A DNA stretch of 64,000 nt from Adiantum capillus-veneris. Taxonomy: Eukaryota; Streptophyta; Polypodiopsida; Polypodiales; Pteridaceae. Shown piece after piece: positions 46,074-58,883 of this stretch. The notes beneath the pieces were generated by a model that saw only the letters and a program-made list of their open reading frames with translations, was not told the origin of the DNA and made no database searches. A program made the position numbers and the translations under genes. The DNA is taken from positions 129,121,018 to 129,185,017 of the forward strand of contig CM043968.1 in the NCBI GenBank assembly GCA_014529385.2, written 5' to 3'. The number at the start of each line of letters is the position of its first letter. Position 1 is the first letter of the stretch.

Positions 46074-48189
46074 ATGGCTGACAATAGTAAAGAGAGTGAA
46101 ATTAATGTTGATAGCTTTGACTTTGCTAATGAGTAGGCTACTAATGATGCCCCTATGCTTGTTAACTACCTTGTTTCTAGGCTTCTACAAGCCATGGGCA
46201 ATCCATCCCTCAAAAGTGAAGTGCAACAGTAGCTTCGTGCTTATGGAATTCTCCAAACTCCCCACCATGACGAGAGAGTACCTAGGAACCTCCTTGCGAG
46301 ACTTCCAAAAGAGACCTCTTTTTGATTCGGGAAGAAGAAGAGGATCCATACGAAGGGCTCAAAAATTTTCTTCTTGATGATGCATCTCCTTCTCAAAGGA
46401 TAACTCAAGAACCCTCACCGAAGGAACGAGAAAGAAGTGAGTCTCCTGCCACCTCAATGGAGATGGCTCCACGAAGATGGCGAGCTAAACTCTCTCCATC
46501 ACCTCCTAAAGCGAGAAGACCATCACAAACTTCTCCACACCATAATTCAAAGAGGGATGATAAAAAGCAAGAGAAGAAAAAGGGGAGAAAGAGGACACCA
46601 TCTTCTCCATCTTCTTCATCCTCTTCCTCTATGAAAGTGATGGTGCAGACAAAGAAGATCAAGGCAAGAAAAAAGCAAGAAAGAGGTCACCCTCTTCTCC
46701 ATCTTCCTTCAAATTTTGAACCATCAAAAAGAAGAGGCCATAGAAAATCGTATGCCGCGTGGAAGAGTTCGTCCAAGCTCAAGAAGTTCAAAGAGGGAGG
46801 GAAGAGCATCCCTTTCCTTACCTACGATGGCACCTTTGCTACTATGGACAAAGTCTTGGCCTTTATCCAAAAATTCAATGCAGCGTTTGGAGATGAGGGC
46901 TTCATGAAGTCCTCTAAGCTACACCATGTAGCTATGCACTTTCAAAAGTCCACCAGGCAATGGTGGTCTAGCCTACGGGCCAACGATGAAGCTCCACGAA
47001 CATGGAAATCTTTAAGAGCTTCCATTATGAAGCAGTTTTTGTCCACCGATGCCAAAGACAAAGAAATCACCAAATGGTGAAGCTTGAAGCTCTCTCCCTA
47101 CATGTAGACAAGTTTTGGGACTTACATCTCAAAGCCATTGTCTTCAAAAAGATGGATTTTGGAGAGCAAAAACAACAATTTTGTGCGGGCTTAACTGAAG
47201 AAATGGCGGAGTATGTCAACCCCCAAAGGCCACGCACCATATCAGCAGTTATACACCATACTATGGTGGCTTCTCAAATCATTTTCCAAACAGGGGCTAC
47301 GAGAAATTCTAAGCCCACGGAAAACAAAGGTTCCAATGAGCCTAAGGGGAAGGACAATGTCCAAAAGTCTCCTAAGGGAAATTCTAACAAAGCTAAGGAT
47401 AAGGGAGGTTACAAAGACAAAAACAAACTCTCTCCTGAAGAGCTTGAGTGTTATCGCAAGGATAACCGTTGTTTCAAGCGTGGTGAGCAAGGGCATGCGT
47501 ACCGCGCTTGTCCCCAAAAGAACATCCGCCATGAGCCTCCTAGAGCTACCTTGGTTAAAATCCAAGAAGAGGAAACTCACCACAAAGGATTTTCTCTATG
47601 CCATGCTTGGGGAAAGGTAAGAGAACATGATGCTTTTATTCTCTTTGACCCTATTTCTACTCACAATTTCATATCCACAGAGTTGGCCACCAAGCTAGGC
47701 ATACAAGCTTACGAGATGGGAGATGTCCTACCCGCAGATGGTGATTTCAAGAGGCAAGAAGCTTCAGTCACTCCCTTAATCGGGAAACTGAAGCTCCATG
47801 TCCAAAGCTATGTCGACAAAGAGGACTTCTTTATCTCTCCTCTCAAGCACAAGGATGTAATCGTAGGGACACCATGGTTTGATCGCATGGCTGCAAATGT
47901 TAAATTCCCTGCAAGGAGAATCTACTTTAGGTTCAAGGAAAAAGATATGTACATAGATGCTAAGGAAATGGGTAACACCATACCCATTGTACATACTCAA
48001 GCTTTCAATAAGTCAATAAAGAGCTCTATTTTTGTGTATATGATTTTTGTTAAAGATTCTCAAAATGAACCTAATGCTTTAGCAAAAGAAAATATAAACA
48101 ATCACAAGGAATTAGAGTTATCCAATTTTCTCAAGGCGTTTCAAGATGTCTTTATTGACGACATCCCTTCTGAACTACCTCCTAAATGA
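46074..48189 (+). pseudogene. Gypsy1 gag-protease
   Basis: From ATG at 46074 with an early TAG (46134) and frameshifts near 46300 and 47080. Ser/Lys-rich N-terminus, then gag core (KFNAAFGDEG, QWWSSL, FWDLHLKAIVFKKMDF, FCAGLTEEMAEYV). The zinc knuckle reads CFKRGEQGHAYRAC, second Cys changed to Arg. Protease: LFDPISTHNFIS, where DSGSTHNFIS is usual for this lineage, so the active site is altered, followed by DVIVGTPWFDRM. Typical of chromovirus-type plant Gypsy elements. Confidence 0.82.
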
Positions 48190-50689
48190 GGCAATGATGA
48201 CCATGAAATTTAACTTCTTCTAGGAAGTTCACCGCCTAATAAACCTCCTTATAGAGTTTCTCAAGCTCAACAAGAGGAGATTATGCGGCAAGTGCATGAG
48301 TTAGTTGAGAAGGGCATGGTTAGGCCTAGCTCATCTCCATTTTGCTCACCTGTGCTATTAGTGCAAAAGAAAGACGACACATATCGTATGTGTGTCGACT
48401 ATAGAGCACTGAATAGGATCACTATCAATAATAGGTTTCCCGTTCCATGGGTAGAAGACCTATTTGATAAGCTACAAGGGCCACCTACTTCAGTAGGATT
48501 GACCTAAAAAGTGGCTATCATCAAATAAGGATAGTTGATCAAGACATTCTAAAGACCGCATTTTGCACTATGTTTGGTCTTTACGAATATATTGTCATGC
48601 CTTTTGGCTTGACCAATGCACCAGCCACATTCAATCGCTTGATGGAGAAGGTATTTAGCCCTCACCGAACCTTTACTTGAGTGTTCTTTGATGATATTAT
48701 CATCTACTCTAATTCACTAGATGAGCACAAGCAACACCTCCAGGTATTATTTCAAGTTCTAAGAGAGAATAAACTTTATGTTCATCAAAAGAAAAGTGAA
48801 TTTTTCTTGCAAGAGATTTAGTATTTAGGTCACATTATCTCTCAAGATGGCATCCAAATGGATCCATAAAAGTTAGAGGTAATAAAAGGATGGCCTAAAC
48901 CAAGGAATCTTCATGAACTAAGAAGCTTTATAGGTATGTGTGCATACTATAGACGCTTCATAGAAAAGTTCTCACAAATTGCAGGACCATTATATGACCT
49001 AAAAAAGAAAAACGTTAGGTATACATGGTCTGCCAAGGAGAACAATGCTTTTGAAAAGCTTATCTCTCAACTTGTGCTTACACTATTGGATCTCTCAAAG
49101 CCATTTGAGGTCCAATGTGACGCTTGTGGTTATTGCCTTGGAGCTATTTTTCTCCAAGAAGGGCACACCATAGCCTATGAAAGTTGAAGGATCGACCCTA
49201 TTGAGCAAGCTCTAGGCATATATGAAAAGTAACTCCTCGTAGTTCTACATGCCTTAGACTCATGGAAGCACTATTTATTGGGGACTCCTTTCATTCTGCG
49301 AACGGATCACCAAAGTCTTAAGTACTTCATGATGCAAACCAAGCTCTCTGAGAAAAAAATGAGGTGGGAAAATTTCCTTCTACAATTTCATTTTCATATT
49401 GCTTACATTGCTGGCAAGCATAATCAAGTAGCCGATGCACTCTCAAGACGGCCGAGAGTGAATGCGGTTTCCATAGCAACTCACAATGATCTATCTTCTA
49501 TGATAGATGAGTATGCTATTGATCCCGATTTTAGAGATGTGATTTCAGCCCTTGCATTAGGGAAGAAAGAGGAACCAATTACTTTACAAGATGGTTATCT
49601 TCTCTATGGCAATAGACTATGCATTACTAACTCACTACGTGAGAAAGTAATGTATGAATCTCATGCTCCTCCTTATGCGGGGCATAGAGGGATTCAGTCT
49701 ACCCTAAAGCCCATCAAATGGAAACCCTCTTCATATCACAAATCTTCAAGTACCATGGCTTGCCAATGTCCATATTGTCGGATAGAGATCCTAGAATGAC
49801 CAGTAATTTCTGGAAGGGTCTCTTTGAGAATTTAAGGACAAGGCTAAATTTCTCTTCGGCTTATCACCCACAAACGGATGGCCAAAGTGATATAGCTAAC
49901 CTAACAATTCTTGATCTACTAAAAGCCTATGTAACGGAAGTAGATCAAAGGTCCCAATGGGAGAAGTACTTACCCTTAGTGGAATATGCCTACAATAACA
50001 CTGTACATACTTCCACGGGAAAAGCACCTTTCAAGATAAATTCAGGGAATATCAAAAAGTCCCTTGCTACTTAAAGTACATGGGAAGATCTTTGTTGCAG
50101 ATGAGTATAGCTGAGACCTACAAGAATCTTTCCAAAAGATTAAGGATGTTATCTTTATCTCACAGCATAGGCAAAAGGCTGCTGTTGATTAAGCGCAGAA
50201 GAGCCCAAGACTTTAAAGAAAATGATTGGGTCTTACTCTAATTTCTCAAGGCTCGATTAAGGCACACAACGGGCAAGAATCCTACGGGACACCAAAAGTA
50301 CTATGCTAAGTTAGCAAAAAGATACTATGGTCCCTTCCAGATTCTTAGGCCAATCAATGAGATGGCCTATCAACTCAAGTTGCCTAGCCATTGGCTCATA
50401 CACAATGCTTTCCATATGAGCCTACTAAAGCCTTACAAAGGAGGGCCACCTCAAGAACCAACTATTGAAGACCCACCGGAGATTGAGGACCAAGAAGAGG
50501 TGTTGCAGCCCGAGCCCATTCTCCAACATGAATACAAGGTACTAAGAGGCGGTAAGACTATACGATGATATCTTATTAAGTTTAAGAATTATCCTTTTGA
50601 AGATGCTAGATGGATGCAAGGCATACAATTAAAGGATAACCTAAACCGTGTCAATGCTTACAATGCTTCCCTAGAGTAAGAAAATGTAG
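48190..50689 (+). pseudogene. Gypsy1 RT-RNase H-integrase-chromodomain
   Basis: [39 protein letters not shown] after a frameshift, [14 protein letters not shown] and FFDDIIIYS (catalytic Asp pair kept). RNase H: VQCDACGYCLGAIF and LRTDHQSLKYF. The integrase lacks its middle: after YAGHRGIQST (zinc region) the sequence jumps to LFISQIFKYHGLPMSILSDRD, so the first catalytic Asp is deleted; SAYHPQTDGQS follows. The end, [11 protein letters not shown].. then [27 protein letters not shown], is a chromodomain that would steer integration to chromatin. At least eight stops. A dead copy. Confidence 0.85.
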
Positions 50690-51019
50690 AAATGTTTAAA
50701 ATGAACAAAGTTTTTGTCTTATAAGACTCTCTTTTTCCTTATTGTGCACAAAAATGAAGCAGTATGCATGCTTACATCGAGTTTGCGGAGATGACGTCTC
50801 CCAAACACCAAGTAGAACTTGTCACTCTACTATGGAAGATTGATAGGACTAATGCACAGACATGCTTGCAGCAGCTTAGGCTCTCAAGTGCCAAATGGAT
50901 TAGTCATCCATTCTGGAACTATGTTGTAGGGTAACATAGGGATCCTCTACCCGCTAGAAAAAGGACTAATGAATAGGCCTTATCTTCTCTACCCCATAGT
51001 CGAGGACGTCTATGATTTC

Positions 51020-51032
51020 AATAGAGAGGTAA
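51020..51032 (+). other. Gypsy1 polypurine tract
   Basis: AATAGAGAGGTAA just before the 3' LTR. Confidence 0.6.
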
Positions 51033-51912
51033 TGTCATAATAACTAATATCTAATTCTCCTAAATGATTTTCTCATGTTAAACTGATCATTTAATATGGG
51101 GAAGTGCTAGGGAAGAAAAAGCTAGAATATTGGTTAAGCGGCAGACCGGCCACAGTAGGGATGCAAAGGAGTAAAATAGGGATCCAAAGGGGGGGCCATC
51201 TGCAAAAGAGCAAGGTGCAACAATGGCCTTTAAAGACCCTAAGGCTCAGCCCATTAAGACTTCCAAAATGCTAAGGTTCCAAACATCAAAGGTTGCGTCC
51301 AATGGTTAAGCTTAGGAAAATCGGATGCTTTGTGTGTGTGTGTGTGTGTACAAAAGTCTTCATGAATCCTACAAAGGAGGGGGCGAGCCTTGCAAGTAGG
51401 TAATGAGAGAGAAACACACACACACTCACAAGCCTCCTTTACACAAAGGGAATAAGGGACACATGTCAACTCCCTAGCCCAGATGCCCACAAGGTGTACT
51501 CAAATCCTATTGGATGGCCATGAAGGTGGACCAATGAGAATTAGGCTAGAGTAAATCTAGTTTAATTAATTTAAAACACTTAATAAAAGAACCAATAAGA
51601 ATTAAGCTCTCTAGAAGGCTATTGGACAGTCTCCCAAGGGGTCCAATGAGCATTCAGCAACCCAATGGCTTGCCTGATTCCTATTGGCCAGGAGACAAGG
51701 GGGTCCAATGAGTTAATTAATTACCTAAAGCTCTCACAAAAGGGGAAAAGGAGACACATGTCAGAAGGCTATCACTTATGCTGCTAAAATTTCATTGGCT
51801 AAGCCTGGCATGGGCCAATGGGGTGCCTGCATGAGTAAAAGAAAAAAGGGGTCGACCAAGAGAGAGAGGGGGGTGAATTTTCAAAGGCATTATCTCACAC
51901 ACTCACACAAGC
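51033..51912 (+). repeat. Gypsy1 3' LTR, proximal part (880 bp), cut by inversion
   Basis: Begins TGTCATAATAACTAA and follows 44059-44958 closely with small indels. Stops at CACACAAGC (51912) and is followed directly by Gypsy2 integrase sequence. The rest of this LTR is at 32130-31437 in reverse. Confidence 0.93.
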
Positions 51913-53328
51913 AATGCCCTTACATCATGTTAAAGTGACTCAACCATTTGAAAAATGGAGTTTAGACTTTGTAGGCCCAATTAGTCCAGCAGCTCACAAT
52001 ACTCAACCTTGATATATTATCGTTGCCATTGACTATGTGACAAAGTGGACGTAAGCGAGGGCGACACATAAGGCTGATGCTAGGTCAACTACCACATTTC
52101 TCTTTGAGAACATTATTACAAGATTTGGTTGTCCCTTTGAAATTGTGAGTGACAATGGTACGATTTTATAAATGGAGTGATAAAGGAACTCACGACAAAC
52201 TTCATGATAGCCCACCATAAGTCCACGCCTTATTATCCACAAGCAAATGGCCAAGCGGAGAGCACTAACAAGACCTTAATTTCTATCTTGACCAAAACAA
52301 TTGAAAATCATCGCACAGATTGGGATTTAAAGCTGACATAAACTCTATGGGCTTACTGTACTTCTTACAAAGTTGCTATTAATTGTACACCATTCAAAAT
52401 GGTATATGACCAATCAATAGTTATTCCATGGGAGTTTGTAATTCCTAGTCTGCGTGTAGCCTCTCAAGAAGGTTGGGATGGTAACCCTTTGGTTGAGCGT
52501 TTATATATCCCTGAAAGGTTAGACGAAGAATGGCAATTCGCTATGCAAAATGCACTTGTGGAGAAAGATAGGAGGAATAAATGGTTTGACCATCATCTAA
52601 AGAACAAAGATATCAATGTTGGTGATAAAATCCTTATGTATGGGGTTCAAAACGAGAAGAAAAGTTGAAATATGCGGGAAAAGGACCATATACAGTATGT
52701 GAAAACACCCCACAAGGTACCATTCGTGTGGAGACTCTTGATGTAGTTGAAACCATTGGATTCCTCAATGGGAGAAAATTTAAAAGATACTATGATCCTT
52801 TAAGCCAAGAGGAGCTACATGCCATCCATCAAAAAAAGACAGCCAAGACATAAACATAATTGAAGAAGATACAAGCTCCAACTGAGGCTAAGGAGCGACA
52901 ACAACGCATAAGACGCCAACGAGAGGCCAACCTTGGAGTTACACATGCATTCCACGTTGAAACAAAGAATGATTGGTTGGACTTTGACACACCTCTAAGA
53001 TACCCTATTAAACTAAATAACAACTATGGGAGGGTGCTATATAACACCTTGTTAGAAACGGGTGCTAAATATAATCTGTTGTCATATGGAGTGTGGTGTT
53101 AGTTGGGAAATCCATCCTTATCTGAGAGTACTATCCAAGTCAAGGGTGTCAACAGGACAAAAACTATGATTTTTGGTATCCGGCACACTTCTGTCAGTTA
53201 TGACAACGGGGTTGTAGCTCAAGAATTTTTGGTCATGCCTGTTGGAACTATGGAAGGTCATATAAACCTAGGATGCACGTGGATGATAGCGACCAAATAC
53301 ACTATTGATTGGGGACTCGGAGTGTCAC
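51913..53328 (+). pseudogene. Gypsy2 integrase and downstream polyprotein end
   Basis: Starts at the breakpoint with MPLHHVKVTQPFEKW, SLDFVGPI (first catalytic Asp), IIVAIDYVTKW, FLFENIITRFGCPFEIVSDN (second Asp), TPYYPQANGQAEST (Glu region). A small deletion lies near 52160 and several stops follow. After the core come VERLYIPERLDEEWQ.., VGDKILMYGV and KYAGKGPYTVCENTPQG, the usual Gypsy integrase C-terminal domain, then a degenerate second protease-like segment (LLETGAKYNLLS, 53050-53100). Copia2 interrupts it at 53329. Confidence 0.82.
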
Positions 53329-53520
53329 TGAAGGAGTACGAGCGGAAGTGCGACGCGAGAGAGAGTGAGAGAAGAAGAGCACGACGATATGGTGAACTCG
53401 CTCTACTGTAATGTGTAGAGCATATTGAGTTCTTATTAGGTTTTTACAAAAGAATATGTGTACATACCTGGCGGCCCGCCCACTTACCTGGGCGACCACA
53501 TTGGGCTTTATACCCCAACA
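53329..53520 (-). repeat. Copia2 3' LTR
   Basis: 192 bp; about 97% identical to 58687-58878. Confidence 0.95.
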
Positions 53521-53534
53521 ACCTCCCACTTAAA
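53521..53534 (-). other. Copia2 polypurine tract
   Basis: On the minus strand AAGTGGGAGGT directly precedes the 3' LTR. Confidence 0.75.
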
Positions 53535-53609
53535 GTCCAATGTGGTACTTTAAGTGTGAGAGAAGCTACTATATAAGCTAATATACAAGAGATGTAGAGA
53601 AGTGATGTA

Positions 53610-55238
53610 CTACCCTACACCTAACTGCTTGCGAAAATGCGCAAAGCTCTCTGAGGGAAGTCCTTTTTTAAGTAGATCAGCAGGATTTTCTGTGGTGTGA
53701 ACTTTGACAAGCTGAAGTTGCTTGTCCTCGAGCATTTCCTTGATGAAATGATACTTCACATCCACATGCTTTGTCTTTGAGTGATAAACTGGATTGCGAG
53801 CCAATTGTATAGCACTTTGACTATCACAATATAACACAGGCATCTCTTCTTTGATTCCCAAATCTGTTACTAGTCGATTAAGACAAATTGATTCTTTGCA
53901 TGCCTCTGATGCTGCAACATATTCAGCCTTTGTAGTAGACTGAGTAACACAATCTTGTAATCTAGAACGCCATGATACTGCTCCACCAGCCAATGTAAAG
54001 ACATACCCTGACGTAGACCTTCGGTTGTCTAAGTCACCTGCATAATCTGAGTCTGTAAAACCCTTTACACTTAGCTCCTGACTCCCATAGCATATACGCA
54101 TACTCTTTGTAGCTTTCAGGTATCTCAATATTCCTTTCACTGCCTCCCAATGTTTCTTGCCTGGGTTTGACATGTATCGACTTACTACTCCCACTGCAAA
54201 TGCAATGTCTGGGCGAGTAGCAATCATTGCATACATCAAACTACCCATTGTAGACGCATATGGAATCTTATCCATTTCAACCTGTTCTTCCTCAGACACA
54301 GGACAATCTTGTTTGCTAAGTTTCACATATGGTGGCAATGGAACACTCAGTGCCTTTCCCTTCTCCATATTGAAACGTTGCAAAACCTTGTCAATATACT
54401 CTGTTTGAGATAACCAAATCAACTTCTTTGATCTGTCTCTCTCAATGCGCATACCAAGTATATGACTTGCCTCACCCATGTCTTTCATGTCAAACGATTT
54501 TTCCATCTTTGACTTCAAAGCTGAAATATCTTCCAAGTGCTTTCCAGCAATCAACATGTCATCCACATACAAAATAAGGATCATCCAACTACCATCCTTA
54601 GCCTTCTTTGTATATAGACAGTGATCGAACTCACTACGTTTGTAGCCTTGAGAAAGCATAAACATGTGGAATTTATGGTACCATGCCCTCGGTGATTGTT
54701 TTAAGCCATAAAGACTCTTAAACAACTGGCATACCCAATCTTCCTTGCCTTTCTCAACAAACCCTTCTGGCTGCTGCATGTAAATTTCCACATCTAAATC
54801 ACCATGCAAGAATGCTGTCTTGACATCCATTTGGTGCAACACCAAATCTAATATGGCAACCAATGCAAGAAAGCATCTCAATGTAGTCATCTTGACCACC
54901 GGAGAGAAGACTTCATCAAAGTCAATGCCTTGTTCTTGCTTAAAGCCCTTGGCAACAAGCCTTGCTTTGTACTTTGGCTGACTATCATGAGCGGTGATCT
55001 TATACCTGTAAACCCATTTACAAGGTAGAGCCTTTTTGCCCTGTGGTAATTTAACTAGCTTCCATGTCTTGTTTTTATGTAGAGCTGTCATCTTTGACTG
55101 CATGGCCAATTGCCAATTCCCGGAGTCCTTCATTTGCACTGCTTCCTTGTAACATGAAGGCTCATTGCAATCAGTCAACATGACATAGTTCATAGATGGA
55201 ACAAACCTATCAGGAGGTCGCGTGACACGTCCAGATCC
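53610..55238 (-). pseudogene. Copia2 reverse transcriptase-RNase H
   Basis: Same frame as the upstream parts, beginning after a TGA at 55239-55241 and ending at 53610. Seen: CKWVYRYKI, ARLVAKGFKQEQGIDFDEVF, TAFLHGDLDVEIYM, SLYGLKQSPRAWY, the catalytic LYVDDMLIAG, RPDIAFAVGVVSRYM, RNase H GFTDSDYAGD, STTKAEYVAAS and YCDSQSAIQLARNP, ending NPADLLKKGL. All catalytic residues are visible. Only the upstream stops disable expression. Confidence 0.9.
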
Positions 55239-57590
55239 TCACACAATAGGTGGCTCAGGCTCAGCCACAACCTGTGGTTCCACTCTATCCTGTCCTTGCT
55301 CCTCTTGATCCCTGACATTTTTTCTTGCACGTGCAGGTCCATCTTCTTGGAAGCCAACTCTTCTAATCTCCTCAACCCTCTCTGGTTTAGAATGATATTT
55401 GGATTCATTAAAGTGAACATCATTGCTGCGGACAACCTTTCTGGATTCGGGATCCCAAAGTCTATACCCCATCTCACCAGAATTACCATAGCCTAGAAAG
55501 ATGCACTTTCTACTCTTTGGCTCAAGTTTGTTCCTAAATTCCTTTGGAACGTGAGTATATGCCTCACAGCCAAAGACTCTGAGATGCTTGTATGAGGGCA
55601 TTTTGCCTGACCATACCATCTCTAGCACTGAATCCTTCTGCAAAACCTTGCTAGGAGATCTATTTACAAGATGAACATCTGTTGATACAGCTTCAGCCCA
55701 AAACCCATTTGGCAGCTGTGCATTAGACAACATACTTCTGACCTTCTCTTGTATGGTCCTATTCATCCTCTCAGCAACACCATTTTTAGGAGGATTGTAA
55801 GGAGCAGTAAGTTCACGTTTTATACCTTTTGACTCACAAAAGTCCTAAAAGGCCTTTGAAACATACTCTCCACCATTGTCAGTGCGTAAGCATTTAAGCT
55901 TCTTGCCACTCTGATTCTCCACAAGTGTCACAAACGTTTTGAAAACACTAAACACTTCATCCTTGTGCTTGAGAAAGTAAACCCATACTTTCCTCGAGTA
56001 ATCATCTATAAATGTCATAAAGTAAGAAGCTCCCCCTAGAGATAGGTTAGGCATAGGTCCACACAAATCACTATGAACAAGTGCCAACTGTGTATCTTTT
56101 CTACTGCTTCTATGCTTATGTGGCTGCTGTGTTTGCTTACCATACAGACAATGTTCACAGAATTCAAAATCATTAAATGAAAAGCCAGGCAAATAACCAG
56201 AATAAGATAAGATTTCCATTCCCTTCTTGGACATATGTCCTAACCGGCTATGCCACAAAGAAACGTTCGGCTGCTCGGTTACATTGATTACATTTTTAGA
56301 GACATTTGATACATAAATCATGTAAAGTCCTCCAGACTTTACTCCATGTGCTACTGTCATAGAACCCTTGGATATCTTCCACATGTTCTGTCCAAAAGTG
56401 GTGACGTAGCCAGCATCATCAAGTAAACCTGTGCTGATCAAGCTCTTTGTAATTGTGGGAACATGTCTCACATTCTTCAGCGTGAAAGAAGAGCCATTCT
56501 GAAACTTCAATTGAACATCTCCAACACCTAAGATCTCACATGTCTGCCCATTGCCTAGCCGAACATGATCTTTAGTGGTCACATAAGAAGTAAACCACTC
56601 CTTGTTTGGAGACACATGAAGTGATGCCCCTGAGTCTATAATCCAGTCACTCAGTGCATTTCCATCAGATGCTGTAAGAAGAACTGAGTCCATTGTATTC
56701 TTCAAGAAGTAGATGTCTCCTGACACTAGACTGTCATCCTGTGCAATAGTGTTTTTCACATTTATTTCTTGAATCTTCACTGAGGACTTGTTCTTCTCAC
56801 CATGGTCTTCAGCTTTCTCTTTGCCTTTTTCTGCTTTCCATTCTCTGCAGTCTCTTTTCATGTGACCCTTCTTGCCACAATGGTAGCATTCTAGGTCACT
56901 CTTGCCTTTAGCACTGCGGGACTTTCTACGAGACTGATTCCTCTTTCCACCTTTGTACTTTTCTTTGGTCCTTCCCCTGACAACTAAGGCTGTTCCTTTG
57001 CCTTTGTCCATTGTCTTTCTATTGGTTTCTTCAGTAAGCAGACTTCCTTCTACACCTGCTATGTTCAAACCATCTGGAGGTGTAGAATTACTCAAAGCTG
57101 TGCGAAAAGTGTCCCAACTTTCCGGCAATGTGATCAATAGGAACATAGCTTTGACAGGTTCATCAAACTTGACACCTTGAGCTGACAACTGACTATAGAT
57201 TGTGTTGAATTCATTCAGATGATTGGACATAGGTGTCCCTTCTTTCATCTTCAAGTCAACAAGCTTCTTAAGCCAGTATACTTGTGAAGCTGCACTCTGC
57301 TTCTCATAAAGATCACTCAGCTTTAACCATGCTTGATAAGCCGACATCTCGTCTGCTACATTGAAGTAAACGCTTTCTGCCAAAGTCAGCATAATGGTAG
57401 AAAGTGCCAATTCATCCATTTCGCTCCATTCATCTTCGTCCATATCTTTTGGTTTTATCCCCTTGAGCTTTATAGGTTTTATCTGCTTCTTTTGTACCAA
57501 CACGTGCCAAATCTGCTGCTTCCACAATGGGAAATTGGTTCCATCCAGCTTCTTGATATTGTAAAGAGCAGTGTCCTGTGATCTAGCCAT
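55239..57590 (-). pseudogene. Copia2 Gag-protease-integrase, two in-frame stops
   Basis: ATG at 57590 (MARSQDTALYNIKKLDG). Gag UBN2-type core, CCHC knuckle CYHCGKKGHMKRDC (235-248), protease WIIDSGASLHVS (Asp319), pre-integrase LWHSRLGHMSKKG, integrase LVHSDLCGPMP and LRTDNGGEY, then TAG at 55845-55847 followed in the same frame by NGVAERMNRT (catalytic Glu). A second stop, TGA at 55239-55241, lies just before RT. No frameshift in 1327 codons. Both stops are one C-to-T step from a sense codon (Gln and Arg). Confidence 0.9.
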
Positions 57591-58672
57591 AGCTATGCTT
57601 CACAGTAGTTTACTTTCCTGGGAAAAATTCGGTAGAGTTTCCCCTGTAAACTGACCTCTGAACCAATATCAACCTGTCAAATGAACCAAGAAAGCTTCAG
57701 ATTCTGCATAAATTTCGGCAGAGTCTCATTTGTAAAATGGCTATGGTGAACTTAAAAACAGACCAAAAAACAGCTCAAAAAACACTTTCTCTCTGACACT
57801 GTAAGCTGTGGGTAAACCTGTCCTGCACATGTACTGTCTCTGACTGTCCTGTCACTGTCCTGTAAGCATAGACTGCGACAATGCCTCAAAGGCAGTAAAG
57901 CAAAGATGCAATCCCAACTATCTAACTCACAGTCAATGCATCCTAGCTGCCTATCTAAGGGTGCTCGAGGGATCGCTCCAAGACCTGTATCACCGAAAGG
58001 ATCTCAACATTCGAGAATCCCCCAGCTCAATAAAACCTCACTCGACCCTCAACAAAGGCTACAGTAAATCTGACAGTACATAGACTTCCCACAAAGTCAT
58101 ACATCCACAAATTTCCCACTGTATGCTCTAACCGCTGCGGCGATTGTTTGCTGCGTGACTCACAACCAGCAAACCCTCAACAGACATACATCATCTCTCA
58201 CAATAAATCCCATGTGGAAGTACCTGCAATGTAAGGATGAAATCTAGAATATCAAGCAGCAAACACAAGCTACCTGATGAACTAGTGGATGTCGCCTACA
58301 GTCTGTGTGTAGATGCCCCCGTGTCGTATGTGACACGCCTCCAAGAACTGTGAGCCGTCCTTCGATGTGTAGACAGCCACAAATCAACACTCTGGGAGTG
58401 TCGATATCCTCAGCACCTGCAATCGTAGGCCGAAAACCCCAAATTTGCAGAGTCGGATCTGCACCCGCTGAGACCACGTAGTCGAAAAAGTCCTGCGCAG
58501 ACCTTTGTCGAAGCCAAACGGTGGCCGAGATGACCCCAGAATGAAATTCTGACAACACCAAGCCCTTTGGTCGCTCCCACGAGATTTGGGGCCGTCTTCG
58601 CCTGTCGAATTTCACTCCAATGTGAGTTGGTGACTCTAGCCTCCTGCAGTGCTGCCCCGAGCCTCGATCTGA
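57591..58672 (-). other. Copia2 leader
   Basis: Between primer site and gag on the minus strand. An open frame at 58615-58244 shows no retroviral motif and is probably chance. Confidence 0.5.
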
Positions 58673-58684
58673 GCTCTGATACCA
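58673..58684 (-). other. Copia2 primer binding site
   Basis: TGGTATCAGAGC on the minus strand, two bases after the 5' LTR: initiator tRNA-Met type. Confidence 0.95.
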
Positions 58685-58686
58685 GT

Positions 58687-58878
58687 TGAAGGAGTACGAG
58701 CGGAAGTGTGACGCGAGAGAGAGTGCGAGAAGAAGAGCACGACGATATGGTGAACTCGCTCTACTGTAATGTGTATAGCATAGTGAGTTCTTATTAGGTT
58801 TTTACAAAAGAATATGTGTACATACCTGGCGGCCCGCCCACTTACCTGGGCGACCACATTGGGCTTTATACCCCAACA
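58687..58878 (-). repeat. Copia2 5' LTR
   Basis: 192 bp. Starts (minus) TGTTGGGGTATAAAGCCC; the TATAAA is a possible TATA box. Confidence 0.95.
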
Positions 58879-58883
58879 GCCAC

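Larger units (their letters stand above)
53329..58878 (-). mobile_element. Copia2: Ty1/Copia LTR retrotransposon
   Basis: 5550 bp in minus orientation with 192-bp LTRs at both ends (TGTTGGGG..TCCTTCA on its own strand). They differ at about five positions, so it is older than Copia1. Flanks GTCAC (53324-53328) and GCCAC (58879-58883) are a target duplication with one mismatch. Primer site, one polyprotein frame and a polypurine tract are all present. Inserted in the 3' region of Gypsy2. Confidence 0.95.

Noticed and set aside
58244-58615. 123-codon minus-strand frame in the Copia2 leader
   Set aside because: No retroelement or other motif; lies upstream of gag in the untranslated leader, likely chance.
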